From an uncultured Gammaproteobacteria bacterium (GTDB lineage: Bacteria; Pseudomonadota; Gammaproteobacteria; Pseudomonadales; Azotimanducaceae), in NCBI GenBank assembly GCA_913045175.1, contig CAJWQG010000005.1:1-64000 (forward strand): a stretch of DNA of 64,000 nucleotides, written 5' to 3'. Shown one piece after another: positions 35,535 to 46,366 of this stretch. The notes under the pieces are model-generated. The model ran no database searches. It was not told the origin of the DNA and was given only the letters and a program-made list of their open reading frames with translations. Made by a program: the position numbers and the translations under genes. Position 1 is the first letter of the stretch; the number at the start of each line of letters is the position of its first letter.

Positions 35535-36455
35535 ATGAAAATCGGTATTTCCATAACCAGCGCTTACCCAACTGCAGCCGGCCGTGACGGTGCCGCACAG
35601 ATGATTGCAAGAGCCCGGGCCGCAGCCGATGCAGGTTTGGATTCACTATTCGTTGGTGACCATCACGTCGTTCCCACTCCCTACTACCAGAACACACCAA
35701 TTTTGGGCCGACTCCTGGCAGAATGGGACGAAAGGCCCGCGGGCGCCCTCTATCTTTTACCATTATGGAATCCGGTACTGCTGGCTGAACAGGTCTCCAC
35801 CCTTTCGTGCATCGCGAAAGGACCCTTTATTCTCCAGTGCGCCCTCGGCCGTAGCGAGCATCAGTTCAATGCCATGGGCGTAAACATCAAATATCGACCT
35901 TCAGCATTCGAGCAATCCCTAGCGACTCTTCGTGCTTTGTGGCGAGGCGAATCAGTTTCTTTGGAAGGTAGATGGGTGTTCGAAAAAGCAAAAATCGCCC
36001 CTTTGCCTCCCGAAGATATTTCCATATGGATCGGCGCATCTGCTCCCGTAGCGATTGAGCGTGCTGCGCGTCTTGGTGACGCATGGCTCGCGGAACCTGG
36101 AACAACCATCAAGGAAGCTGCGCAAGCGCTAACAATCTATAACGAGGCGCTGGCCCGACTCGATAAGGAAGTGCCAAAAACTGTTGCCATCAGGCGTGAC
36201 ATTTACGTTGCCGATTCAGACAAAGACGCAAGACATGTCCGACAGATTGTTGAAGATAATGGTTATCGGGGATTTGACCCTGACGCCCTGGTTATCGGCG
36301 ACGTTTCTTCAGTCGCAGATACTTTCAATTCGATCGGTGAACTCGGATACACCGACATCATCGTACGCAACCTTCACAGTGTCGGCGAGAAGGCAGTCGC
36401 ATCAACGGAAAGACTGATCAGTGTACGAGAAAAACTGGGATTAACCACCAATTAA
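35535..36455 (+). CDS. LLM-class flavin-dependent oxidoreductase
   Basis: A 306-residue bacterial-luciferase-like TIM barrel: MKIGISITSAYP, a GLDSLFVGDHHVVP strand, LLPLWNPVLLAEQVSTLS, LQCALGRSEHQFNAMG and IWIGASAPVAIERAARLGDAWL. Members use FMN or F420 to oxidise small substrates; which cofactor applies cannot be read here. The 3' end overlaps the 3' end of the DyP peroxidase pseudogene by 15 bases, convergently. Confidence 0.88.
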   Translation: MKIGISITSAYPTAAGRDGAAQMIARARAAADAGLDSLFVGDHHVVPTPYYQNTPILGRLLAEWDERPAGALYLLPLWNPVLLAEQVSTLSCIAKGPFILQCALGRSEHQFNAMGVNIKYRPSAFEQSLATLRALWRGESVSLEGRWVFEKAKIAPLPPEDISIWIGASAPVAIERAARLGDAWLAEPGTTIKEAAQALTIYNEALARLDKEVPKTVAIRRDIYVADSDKDARHVRQIVEDNGYRGFDPDALVIGDVSSVADTFNSIGELGYTDIIVRNLHSVGEKAVASTERLISVREKLGLTTN

Positions 36456-37311
36456 ACTAAGATCGGGCTCACCGTTCTTCATGGCTGGACACCAAAAATA
36501 GCTGGTACCCAATGGCACGCTAAAACTAAACAAAGCATCAGCAATCCCGTCATTGTTGCCAAGAATCTGTCGCATTATCATGTCAAAGGCAACAAAACTA
36601 TGACCGAAGGCGACAAATACGAGTCCCTCACCGGTTGAGTCTGCGTAAGGCATAGAACGCCGCAGGACGAAAGCCTCTGGATCGAAACTCTCCTGGGCCG
36701 TCCTCTTAACATGTGCCAACTCCGGCGCATCATCAATCTCTTCATTATCGCTAATACGCCGACCAATGGTGTTATCACGCCTATCCGGGCCAAAATGGCG
36801 GAACCGATCTAGATCATGCTGCCATTGCTGAACTGCCACGAAACTACTTCCAGCAAGGCCATCAGACGTACAAATCGCAGCATCGGCAGCCGCATCATCG
36901 GTAGGGTTTTCAGTACCATCTTCGTATCCGGTTAGATCACGGCCTGTGTCATAGAAAAAGCCATCGGTTATCTCATAAAGCGTGATATGTGGTGCCAAAC
37001 GCTGCTCAATGGAAAGTGCCAGATTCGCGAGTACACCGGGTCATCACCGCGCAACCAAACCAGAGTGCGTATGGTAATTAAGGGATCCCTATGCCTGCAC
37101 CAGAATACACTGGTGCAGAATCAAGACCGGAAACATTACTCCCAAGGAGTTGAACCAACGGCTGGCCTAAACCAAGGACGACGCTTTCCCCATCTGTGAC
37201 TTCTTTAAGTCCCTGAAGTAAATCATCGGCTCTTACATCAAGAGATAATGTACAACTCAGGTAACGAGCGTGCCGAGGTACCTCAGCCAGAATTCCGGAC
37301 TGTGCACTCAC
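36441..37311 (-). pseudogene. DyP-type heme peroxidase, frameshifted
   Basis: The gene starts with GTG at 37311, overlapping the stop of the ABC gene (TGAGTG). It reads MSAQSGILAEVPRHARYL to TAA at 37078. The expected continuation TLVWLRGDDPV appears in a second frame, and LSIEQRLAPHITLYEITDGF onward in a third, so there are frameshifts near 37080 and near 37033. The heme-binding part is otherwise well preserved: GRDLTGYEDGTENP with the distal Asp, proximal His in ELAHVKRT, RRSMPYAD and FWCPAMKNG. DyP enzymes oxidise dyes, lignin-like compounds or porphyrins. It is the last gene of a leftward cluster in which three of four genes are broken. Confidence 0.85.
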
Positions 37312-38936
37312 GCATCCGACTCACGACGCACGGACAAGTCAAACGCAGCTGAAATCAGTTCTCTTGTGTAGTCAGTTTGAGGATTATCGAAAATTTCATC
37401 CGATGTGCCGCTTTCGACAATCACACCATCCCTCATAACAATAACGTGATTACTAAGTGCCCTGACCACCTTTAGATCATGACTAATAAACATGTAGGTT
37501 AGATCATATTTGCGTTGCAGGTCTCGCAATAAGTCAACAATCTGCGCCTGAACGGACATATCGAGCGCCGATGTTGGCTCATCGAGGATCAATAATTTTG
37601 GTTTGAGAATCAGGGCTCTGGCCACCGCGATACGCTGGCGTTGCCCTCCAGAAAATTCATGGGGGTAACGGTCTTGTGCACCCTGGTCGAGCCCAACCTC
37701 CGCAAGCGCGTCGGCCACTCTTTTACGACGTTCCGTCTCGGAAAGATGTTTCTCGTGAACCAGTAGACCTTCTTCAATAATCTGATGAATCGATAGCCTG
37801 GGTGACAAGCTACCAAATGGATCCTGGAAAACGATCTGCATGTCACGACGAAACGGCCGTAACTGCTTAGACTTTAGTCCCTGCAGGTTGGACCCTTCAA
37901 GGATGATGTCTCCTTCAGACTTCACCAGACGCAGAATCGCCATACCAAGTGTAGTCTTGCCCGAACCAGACTCTCCCACTATGCCGAGGGTTTGGCCGTG
38001 CGAGACCTCCAATGACACATCGTCGACAGCCTGCAAATATTTACTGACGCCAAAAAAACCTTTGGCAAGCGGAAACCGGACATTCAGATGCTCACACTTT
38101 AGTAAAACATCGGACTCCTTTATTCCTACCGGGCGCCCCTTCGGCTCAGCGGCCAGAAGATGACGAGTGTATTCATGCTGGGGGCGCTCGAAGATATCTT
38201 CGCAATTACCCTTTTCAACAACTTCACCATGGGTCATGACACAGACCCGATCCGCCATGCGCCTAACGACACCGAGATCATGGGTAATCAACAACATCGC
38301 CATTCCCAGACGTTGTTGTAGTTCTTTCAACAGTTCCAGTATCTGTGCCTGAATCGTAACGTCCAGCGCTGTCGTGGGCTCATCGGCGATAAGAAGGTCT
38401 GGTTCGTTAGCCAGCGCCATGGCAATCATCACGCGCTGCCGTTGACCTCCAGAAAGCTCATGAGGAAAAGAGCGCATTTTTTCTTCTGGATTCTGCAATC
38501 CAACCAGCTGTAATAATTCTAAAATTCGCTCGCGCGAATCCGCTATCTTCAGGCCACGATGGATAAGTAATATTTCGCCAATCTGCTTTTCTATTCGGTG
38601 TAACGGATTTAGCGATGTCATCGGTTCCTGGAAAATCATCGTAACCTTGCTGCCACGAATGTTTCGCATCACATGATTACCCGCGCCCATGGTCTCAAAA
38701 CCATCGACCTTTACGGAACCCGAGGGATGGTTTGCGACTGGATAGGGTAGGAGTTGAAGAATCGAAAGCGCAGTAACGGACTTGCCTGACCCTGATTCTC
38801 CGACCAAGGCTACGGTTTCACCGTGCTGAATATCAAAACTGACATGTTTAACAGCCGGTTCATCTCGAAAATTTACCGACAAGTCGTCTATAACAAGAAC
38901 TTGTTCCGTATCGGGTATTGTCTCTGCTTCACTCAT
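37308..38936 (-). CDS. Dual ATP-binding peptide ABC transporter protein (YejF-like)
   Basis: A 542-residue protein with two ABC ATPase domains in tandem. Walker A is GESGSGKSV in the first half and GESGSGKTT in the second. Both signatures are ELSGGQRQR or EFSGGQRQR, and both Walker B are LLIADEPTTALD or LLILDEPTSALD. The C-terminal oligopeptide-binding extensions (YTRHLLAAEPKGRP, YTRELISAAF) are those of dipeptide/oligopeptide and microcin C importers such as YejF. No permease or binding-protein genes adjoin it, so it is an orphan or serves proteins encoded elsewhere. It is intact, starting three bases after the TolC pseudogene, while its neighbours on both sides are pseudogenes. Confidence 0.9.
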   Translation of the reverse strand: MSEAETIPDTEQVLVIDDLSVNFRDEPAVKHVSFDIQHGETVALVGESGSGKSVTALSILQLLPYPVANHPSGSVKVDGFETMGAGNHVMRNIRGSKVTMIFQEPMTSLNPLHRIEKQIGEILLIHRGLKIADSRERILELLQLVGLQNPEEKMRSFPHELSGGQRQRVMIAMALANEPDLLIADEPTTALDVTIQAQILELLKELQQRLGMAMLLITHDLGVVRRMADRVCVMTHGEVVEKGNCEDIFERPQHEYTRHLLAAEPKGRPVGIKESDVLLKCEHLNVRFPLAKGFFGVSKYLQAVDDVSLEVSHGQTLGIVGESGSGKTTLGMAILRLVKSEGDIILEGSNLQGLKSKQLRPFRRDMQIVFQDPFGSLSPRLSIHQIIEEGLLVHEKHLSETERRKRVADALAEVGLDQGAQDRYPHEFSGGQRQRIAVARALILKPKLLILDEPTSALDMSVQAQIVDLLRDLQRKYDLTYMFISHDLKVVRALSNHVIVMRDGVIVESGTSDEIFDNPQTDYTRELISAAFDLSVRRESDA

Positions 38937-38939
38937 CGA

Positions 38940-40300
38940 TCAGGTTACTGGTGACCACGAGCTTGCATCATAACGATAGTAAGGAGGAATGTCAGCGTTG
39001 CTCTGGGTCAACGCTTGTGTCGTTAGTAGCTGACCTGTGCTGCTCAGAACCCGATATCAAGCGAGGATAGAGATGTAGCGACCCGATATCGCCGCAATTT
39101 TTGCACGCAATAACTCGTTCTCTACATCAAGAAGATCAAGTAACGTTCTTTTATTAAGCGCCAACTGCTCCTTATAAACTTTAAGCACTTCTTCGGTTGA
39201 GTTTACGTGGGCTTCAAGATGCTCTAGCCGCATGAGAATGTCTTCCAGTTCGTTCCAGATAAGCGTTGCATCCTATTCTACCGCCCGGCGTACACTTCGT
39301 ACGGTCTCCCTCGCGGCAAATTCTCGCGCTTCCGCCTCATTCATTCGCGCTCGGTCGCCGTCCCCTCGAAAGAGGTTATATGACATCCTAACTACTGCAG
39401 TCTCGTCATCATTGTCACTAACGGTCCCATCAATGTCCTCATTTCTGGTCGCACCCACCTCAAGATCCAATCTAGGATGGAATGCACCACTGGTTTGTTT
39501 GCGGGCTGAAATTGCGGCCTGTAGATCTGCTTCGGCAGCTTTTAATCCTGGATTGTTGCGATATGCCAGTTCAATCGCCTGCTCCAACGTTGACGGTAAT
39601 CCTTTAACCACCGGAGGATCGAAAAGTTGGTCAGGATTCTCGCCTACCACCCGATAGAACTCAGCTCGACCATTTTTCGAGTCTCTCTAAGATAACAGCA
39701 CATTCGATTTCGCCTGTACTTTACGACCAACCGTCTGTACAACATCCACTTTCGTTCCAACACCGCTTTCGAAGCGCTCCTGAATTTTCGAGAGGGTTTC
39801 TTCGTGATGCCTGAGATTTTCTTCCGAGAGTTCAACGACCGCGTCACGTCGCAACACTTCAAGATAAACCTGAATAGCCCTAAGGCTGACATTCTCCTGG
39901 CTGCTGGCCAGACGCGACATGGCAGCCAAAAATAAATGCTCCTGCTGCTTTACCAGATTTCGAGTCGCAAAACCGTCATAGAGAAGTTGAGTAAGCTTGA
40001 GACTGCCCTACATCCGATCCAGTTCCAGGTCACTCTGTCCCGTGCCTACGTGCCTACGAGCGCCGCCCGTGTCTTTGTGTTATTCGACGCTTCTCGACCA
40101 CCCGCGATGACGAGATCCACTACCGGGAAATAACCACTTCTCGCCTGATTGCGGAGTTGTTCGGCGGCTTCTACATTATACTTGCCGGCCAGGATGTCCG
40201 GATTGGTCTGGAGAGTATTGGCCACTACGTCGGTCAAGGACTGGCCCTGGACCTGAGAAATCAGCAGTGAAGCTGCAAGAAATGCGATAAATCGGGACAT
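38940..40300 (-). pseudogene. TolC-family outer-membrane efflux protein, multiply disrupted
   Basis: From ATG 40300 the sequence encodes a signal peptide (MSRFIAFLAASLLISQVQG) and a TolC repeat (LTDVVANTLQTNPDILAGKYNVEAA). Lesions, in order, are a frameshift near 40045, TAG at 40008-40010, TAG at 39687-39689 (likely CAG), TAG at 39273-39275 in RAVE-stop-DATLIWNEL (likely CAG), and TGA at 39057-39059. Between them the helices and strands are well preserved (SLKLTQLLYDGFATRNLVKQ, ELSEENLRHHEETL, TLEQAIELAYRNNPGLKAAE). It resembles AggE/LapE-type TolC of type I secretion systems. Five lesions in 1.4 kb cannot easily be assembly noise. Confidence 0.88.
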
Positions 40301-40402
40301 TATTCGGCACGCATACACAATCATGGCCCCTTATTATGGTCGTCGAGCCTCATTGTAACCACTTCTACTCAATGAAAGAAATCTTTAACTCACTCACATA
40401 AG

Positions 40403-43400
40403 TTATTGAATTGTAACCCCTGCTGACTCATAGCTACCCACAATCATGAAGGCAGACCATACATAGGGGTATCCCCACTCCGGTGAATTAAGTAAATCGA
40501 GCTGAGTCTCACGTAGAGCCACTCTGGCTGGCGTGCCCTGAAGAATACGATCATAAAAGTCGCTCATTAATGCCTGGGTACCAGCGTCACTAACTTCCCA
40601 CAAAGAACTAACGACCTCGGCAACGCCCGCTACCTGAAAAGAACGACGCAGACCGTAAACACCTGCCCCCTCGTGAATTTCGCCAAGCCCCGTCTCACAT
40701 GCCGATAGCACCACCAGTCTGGTACCTGAAAGATTCAGATCAAGCACCTCCAATGCGGTAAGTACACTATCATTAGTTGTATCTATGTCACCAAGAAACT
40801 GCGCATTATTGTTGATACCTACAAATGCCAATCCTGCTCGCAGCAGAGGATTATTACCCGAGGGTGGGACATGAACCTCCGCACTACGTTGCGCCTTCAA
40901 TATTCTATTTCTCAGCGTGTCATCTGCTTCAAGAAAGAAGCCGTGAGTAGCCATGTGGAGAATTTCGGGTGGCTGGTCGATTTCTCCGAGGATTTTTTCC
41001 TGAGCGTCCTGACCAAAAAACATCGAGCTTGGTTCTTCATTCTTCTGAACCTGATCAGTGATGATTCGCCCTTCTTCCTCTGCACCAAGTAATGGCGAAA
41101 AACTGAGCCCACGGAGCCCACCTCCCACGCCTCGAATGCCAAGTCTGAGCGCTGCAGATCTGCGACCTTCAGCTTCGGTACGGTCCTCTTCGCTCACTAC
41201 ATCTTCGGAATCATAGTCGGGACCGGCAACAATTAAATATTCACCCTGCACAAGACTGTATTCGTTAGGTAAAAGATCTCTGACCGAGGTCAGGATATGC
41301 AGGTCATTAGTCTGGATTAGATACTCTTCATCAAAATTGACCAGCGCGTTAAAAGGTAAAATATTGAGTGTTCCATCGGGTATAAGATAAACATATTCGT
41401 TGTCACCGATTGCTTCGCCGATGGGCTCCCATACTTCTTCGTAGGCAATCTGTCCAATTTCCAATAGCTCATCTTCGTCGGCCAGGTCGTCCTGAATAAT
41501 CGTACGGTATTCGATTATTGCGGCATCAACATCGTCCCGGTTTTCATACACGACCAGGTCGAACGAAACTCACCAGATTCGTTGGACGCAATCCCTGCAA
41601 GAAGCTTCTTATCTCCTCCTTCTTCAAAAGCCAGGTAATCAACCAACGTTGTACCTTCCGGCAACACCGAAGCCAACCTGTCAACGTTCACCTGGGCAAT
41701 CGAAGACCGGTATCTCGCACTCGCCCTGCCTAATTCCCCTTGCAGTTCGTTAACTTTCTGTTCAAGTGCATAGAGAACTTCAACGTGGCGACCCTGAGTC
41801 TCCGCCGTTGGACCCGATAATGTCATTGCCGCCAGATCCTTGCGGGCACTTTCAGGTTCGTCCGCTATCTTGGTCATTTCCGGGTCATTAGCGATTTGAG
41901 AAATCTGTTGGATTTCAGAGGTAATCTTGAGCAGTAAACCCTTGCGTTGCAGACTTGCCTCTATAGCGCGCTTGCCGCCATCTGCGGGGTCCACTCGGGT
42001 CAGTAAGCTTAGGTATTCATTAAATTCATCGCGATGCAAACGAAGATAACCTTCCCGTGCGTTCTCGCCAGTCACCCAAAGCATTCGGTCTAGAAAAACG
42101 CTCCTACGCGCAAAACCGAGGCTACGCATATCAACCGCGGCCTGCGTCATACCCCGGGCTTCTTTTACCCGGGCGAGGTTTTTCAGCGTCTCAAAGGTAT
42201 AGGGATGCTGCTCACTCAACACCATCTCTGCCAGCGATACGGCCTCTGTAAGCATCTGATCTGCTTCTTCAAGTCTGTTCTGAACAAAATAAATGTCACC
42301 CAGATCGATCATCGATCTAATGCTGTCGAGATGCTCTTTTCCGAGCGTACTTCGACGCAATTACAAAGCTCGCAAAGCGACTTGCTCCGCTTCAGGTAAC
42401 TGGTCCAGACGAGTCAACACTCGACCGCGATTATTCATGGCCTTCAGGGTCGGCTGATGATCCTCGCCAAACAACAGCGTCGATTCTTCCTGAATCGTGG
42501 CAAACATTTCCCCGGCTGCCTCATATTCCTCCATTAGCATGTAGAGAAAGGCAAGATTATTGCGGACGGCTATCGTGTCTGTGTGTTCTTCACCAAGGGC
42601 CTGCTTTTCGTATATCTGCCCCAGGTTGTTCATTGCGACCAGTGTTGATGCATGGGACTCACCTACAACCTCGGTCAATCCCACCCATGCCTCTTCAAAT
42701 GTGGCTTCCGCCTCTGCCAGGAACCCTTGTGCCTGATATATTGCCCCCAACTCCAACAAGGTATTGAAAATGTTTAGCGGTTGATCCTGCCAGAACTGCA
42801 AGCCGTAGTCCAAAACCTCATCGGTAACTTGTTGCGCACTTTCGTAGACTTCCTCATCCCGAAAAACTCTCGCTAAATAGGATCGTGCGCCATGGCTCGC
42901 CTCGGTTTCACCCACCTGAGCAGCGGTTTGCATCACGCCCGTCAGTAACTCACTACTCTCCTGGTATCGTCCTTGCTTCCGATAAACTTCAGCCAGTTGG
43001 CTAAGGGCATTTAGCGCCACCCCGTCGATCTTGGGCTGACTGGCTCCTAATCGGTCTATTGCTTCCTGATACATGATTTCGGCGGTATCCAGATACCCCA
43101 CTAGTTACTGCAAGCCCTGCCAGATAAACCAAACAGTTAACGGATTGGGGATGATATCTGCCATACCCCTGTTCATAGATCCCGCACACATCAGACAAAA
43201 CGCCGATTGCTTCACCGACTTCGCCCGCATTTTCGAGTAGCGTGGCAGTAGATATCTGCGCTTCGAGCGTTAGACCATGAAACGGTCCCAGCGACTCTTC
43301 ATACCTTGAAGCCCTAAGTTCATTCAGCGCCAACGCATCTTCCGTTGCACCAACAGCACCATACAGCTCGACCATTAAGCCAACGATTTCCAGCGTTCCC

Positions 43401-44043
43401 GGATGTGTCTCTCCCAACACTGCAACCCCGGCAGCCAAAGCTGCGTTGTAATAAGCATCAGCCTCCTCTGCAACCTCGGCCAGGCGATACAGGTAACCCA
43501 TATCACTCATCGCTTCCACGGTAATCCAGTGGTCCTCACCCAGCATGTCCTGAGCTAACTGCATCACCAGTTCCTGGTTTTGCAGTGCCGTTGCCAGATT
43601 CCCCGAAGCGTATGCGGCATCTCGTTCTACTCGCAGTTCGCAGTTCGCAGTTCGCTGATCGCGGCCCGCACCTCATCGTCACCTATCTGACTAACAGCGT
43701 CCTGCATTGCAACAAGTTCAACAGGAATCGCAGAATAAACTTCTGATATTTTGTCATGCAGGTCCGCAACGCGTTCCTTGTCGCTTGCTATTGCTATTTC
43801 AACCTGTTCTGCCAGCACTTCAGCAGCTAGCTCAGAAGCGCCCAACTCCTGGGCCAGATAGACGACCATCTCAATCGTTTCAGCATCACCCGGCTTGTTA
43901 ACCAGAATTTCAAGATATAGTCCGAGAGCTGCCTCAGCATCCCCCGAGCCCAGGGCGGCTTCCGCCTGCTCGTTTAGATCATTCGCGACAGCGGGATTGA
44001 AGCAAAACAGAAATAAAATCAGACAGGATAGTGCTCGATTCAT
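40403..44043 (-). pseudogene. TPR-CHAT (caspase-like) protein, exported, multiply disrupted
   Basis: Read leftward: a signal peptide (MNRALSCLILFLFCFNPAVA), many TPR units (for example LGASELAAEVLAEQVEIA, ALGEEHTDTIAVRNNLAFLY), and a C-terminal CHAT peptidase domain with catalytic His (LHMATHGFFLEA) and Cys (VVLSACETGLG). Lesions: a 7-bp repeat expansion at 43632-43652 that shifts frame, an extra base in a C4 run at 43096-43099, TAA at 42361-42363 (RAL-stop-LRRSTLG), and a frameshift near 41560. Restored, the protein would have about 1,210 residues. CHAT proteases act in bacterial defence and caspase-like pathways; secreted TPR-CHAT proteins have no settled role. It is the first gene of the tolC-ABC-DyP cluster. 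Confidence 0.88.
43632..43655. repeat. 7-bp tandem repeat (CGCAGTT x3) in the TPR-CHAT gene
   Basis: Three exact copies of CGCAGTT plus CGC lie inside the coding region. With one or four copies the frames on either side join correctly (SEL-R-VERDAAY); with three they do not, and a TAG follows at once. This is the kind of tract where slippage toggles a gene, so it could be phase-variable or simply a fixed lesion. Confidence 0.85.
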
Positions 44044-44059
44044 CTTGGGACCCTTCTTT

Positions 44060-44089
44060 CTTTAAGGTGTCAGACTTTAAGGTGTCCGA
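44060..44089. repeat. 15-bp direct repeat upstream of the TPR-CHAT gene
   Basis: CTTTAAGGTGTCAGA at 44060-44074 is followed directly by CTTTAAGGTGTCCGA at 44075-44089, one mismatch. It lies within 50 bases of the TPR-CHAT start codon (minus strand), so it could be a regulator-binding pair or a slippage duplication. Confidence 0.7.
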
Positions 44090-44222
44090 CTCAATGGCCA
44101 TATAGGCTACATTATTGCGTATTCGTAACCAATTACCACCGCATTATCAATAACAGTCCGATCACTGGATAAACCACGAGACGAGATGGTACATTGCCAT
44201 TTTAGATAGTCACGGCGTCACT

Positions 44223-45704
44223 ATGGAAGAGAACTACGACATTGTTATCGTTGGTGCAGGCAACGCTGCACTCTGCGCGGCACTCGCCGCACATGAGCGC
44301 GGCGCATCTGCATTGATTCTGGAACGAGCCCCGGAGTCACAGAAGGGTGGAAACTCACGCTATACGGCGGGCGCAATGCGCGTCACCTATGATGGCGCTG
44401 ATGATCTTCGCACCCTGATGCCAGAACTTTCCGACGAAGAAATTTCTCAGGCAGATTTCGGTACGTATACCCGTGATCAATTCTTCGACGATATGGGTCG
44501 TATCACGCAATATCGTTCCGATCCGGAACTGACAGAAATCCTAATCGACAACTCTCTTCCAACACTGCAATGGATGAACACCAAAGGCATCCGTTTTCTT
44601 CCCATGTATGGCAGGCAAGCGTTCAAAGTGGACGGGAAATTCAAGTTCTGGGGTGGATTGACCGTCGAAGCCTGGGGGGGTGGTCCCGGACTGATTGAAA
44701 GTCTGCATAAAGCCGCCGCAGACCTTGATATTCCAATACGTTTTGACAGCCGAATGATAGACATTAATCTGGAAGACGGAAAAGTAACCGGCGTCAAGGT
44801 TAAACAGCGCCAAAGAATTGAGGATATTTCCTGCAAAGCAGTCATCCTCGCTTGTGGCGGGTTTGAAGCCAACAGTGAGTGGCGTACTCGCTACCTCGGT
44901 CCTGGATGGGAACTCGCCAAGGTACGAGGCACCCGCTACAACACTGGCGATGGCATCCGTGCGGCGCTCGCATCAGGAGGCGCCCCGAATGGCAACTGGT
45001 CAGGGTGTCACGCTGTTGGCTGGGATAGAAACGCGCCGGATTATGGCGATCTTAACGTCGGTGACGGATTTCAAAAACACTCTTATCCTCTCGGATTACT
45101 CATCAATGCAACAGGAGAAAGGTTCGTCGACGAAGGCCTCGATTTTCGGAACTACACCTACGCTAAATACGGTAGGGAGATCCTCAATCAACCGGAGCAA
45201 TTCGCCTGGCAGGTGTTTGACAGCAAGGTAACGGACCTACTCAGAGATGAATACAGAATTCGTGAGGTAACGAGGGTACAGGCGAATACGATTGAAGAGC
45301 TCGCGGAGAAACTTGAGGGAGTCGATGCCGCTCGGTTTAAAGATACGATTACTGCTTTCAACGCAGCAGTAGATACCAGCGTAGATTTCAATCCCGCGAT
45401 TAAAGACGGGCGCAGAACTAATGGGCTTGAATTAAACAAGACCAATTGGGCGAACCCGCTCGACACGCCGCCATTTTTCGCCTACCAGACAACCTGCGGT
45501 ATCACTTTTACTTTCGGTGGCCTGAAAATCAATAACCAGGCTTGTGTGATGGATCAGGATGACTATGAAATTCCCGGACTATTCGCCGCTGGCGAACTGG
45601 TCGGGGGCCTCTTCTATTTCAACTACCCTGGGGGTACTGGTCTTACCTCTGGCGCTGTATTCGGCAAGATTGCCGGCCACAGCGCAGCCGAATACGTAGC
45701 TTAG
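44223..45704 (+). CDS. FAD-dependent tricarballylate dehydrogenase-like oxidoreductase
   Basis: A 493-residue flavoprotein of the FrdA/TcuA family, with the FAD Rossmann motif VGAGNAALCAALAAHERG, GGNSRYTAGAMR, a substrate cap domain, LACGGFEANSEWR, a GDGIRAALASGGAP loop and the C-terminal AGELVGGLFYFNYPGGTGLTSGAVFG. The closest characterised role is oxidation of tricarballylate to cis-aconitate. KsdD-like and other fumarate-reductase-type oxidoreductases look similar, so the substrate is unproven. Its TAG overlaps the GTG start of the acyltransferase (TAGTG), so the pair is coupled. Confidence 0.88.
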   Translation: MEENYDIVIVGAGNAALCAALAAHERGASALILERAPESQKGGNSRYTAGAMRVTYDGADDLRTLMPELSDEEISQADFGTYTRDQFFDDMGRITQYRSDPELTEILIDNSLPTLQWMNTKGIRFLPMYGRQAFKVDGKFKFWGGLTVEAWGGGPGLIESLHKAAADLDIPIRFDSRMIDINLEDGKVTGVKVKQRQRIEDISCKAVILACGGFEANSEWRTRYLGPGWELAKVRGTRYNTGDGIRAALASGGAPNGNWSGCHAVGWDRNAPDYGDLNVGDGFQKHSYPLGLLINATGERFVDEGLDFRNYTYAKYGREILNQPEQFAWQVFDSKVTDLLRDEYRIREVTRVQANTIEELAEKLEGVDAARFKDTITAFNAAVDTSVDFNPAIKDGRRTNGLELNKTNWANPLDTPPFFAYQTTCGITFTFGGLKINNQACVMDQDDYEIPGLFAAGELVGGLFYFNYPGGTGLTSGAVFGKIAGHSAAEYVA

Positions 45705-46294
45705 TGATCCATCCTCAATGTAACTACATCGCGCATTCGGCAGGCAGGTTCGTCATGTGGGCATCAGGCTGGCGGGTAGAAGGAAGTGTACCTCCCACTG
45801 GGAAAATGATCATAATCGCCGCACCCCACACCAGCAACTGGGACCTACTCTACCTTCTCGGCGCGGCCTACAGCCTTCACCTGAGTATTTACTGGCTAGC
45901 AAAAGACAGTCTTTTTATACCTGTTGTGGGCAGCATTCTGCGCTTTTTTGGTGGGATACCCATAGATCGCTCCAAAAATAATAACGTCGTGGCACAGCTG
46001 GTAGAACGATTTGCTCACCAGGATAAACTGTCAATTGTTATACCTCCGTCGGGTACCAGGAAGCGAACCGAATTCTGGTACTCAGGTTTTTACCAAATTG
46101 CCAAAGGCGCCAAAATACACATGGTGTGTGGGTTTCTTGACTACGACCGGAAAGTAGCGGGGCTAGGTCCGGCGTTCGTACCAGGAGAGAATATTTCCGA
46201 GGATATGGACAAGATCCGCGATTTCTATCAACCAATTAGGGGACGCTACCCCGAGAAGACCAGTCGAATCAGATTGAAACAGGAAAGCCCCTAA
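45704..46294 (+). CDS. PlsC-like 1-acyl-glycerol-3-phosphate acyltransferase family protein
   Basis: A 196-residue protein starting with GTG at 45704. It has the acyltransferase HX4D motif as PHTSNWD, a hydrophobic stretch LYLLGAAYSLHLSIYWLAK, and FFGGIPIDRSKNNN for glycerol-phosphate binding. The usual third block (EGTR) appears as PPSGTRKRT. The group of short PlsC-like proteins with HTSNWD includes several of unknown acceptor, so glycerophosphate as substrate is inferred. It is translationally coupled to the flavoprotein gene. Confidence 0.85.
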   Translation: MIHPQCNYIAHSAGRFVMWASGWRVEGSVPPTGKMIIIAAPHTSNWDLLYLLGAAYSLHLSIYWLAKDSLFIPVVGSILRFFGGIPIDRSKNNNVVAQLVERFAHQDKLSIVIPPSGTRKRTEFWYSGFYQIAKGAKIHMVCGFLDYDRKVAGLGPAFVPGENISEDMDKIRDFYQPIRGRYPEKTSRIRLKQESP

Positions 46295-46366
46295 AAAAAG
46301 TAAGTTTCTCGATTTCATCATCAAAGGCATGGATAATGTGGACTCTACTAACTCAGTGGAGTCCCA

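Noticed and set aside
43001..43567. Several independent TPR genes between 40403 and 44043
   Set aside because: The fragments join end to end through single lesions into one signal peptide-TPR-CHAT protein, and the later fragments lack credible starts.
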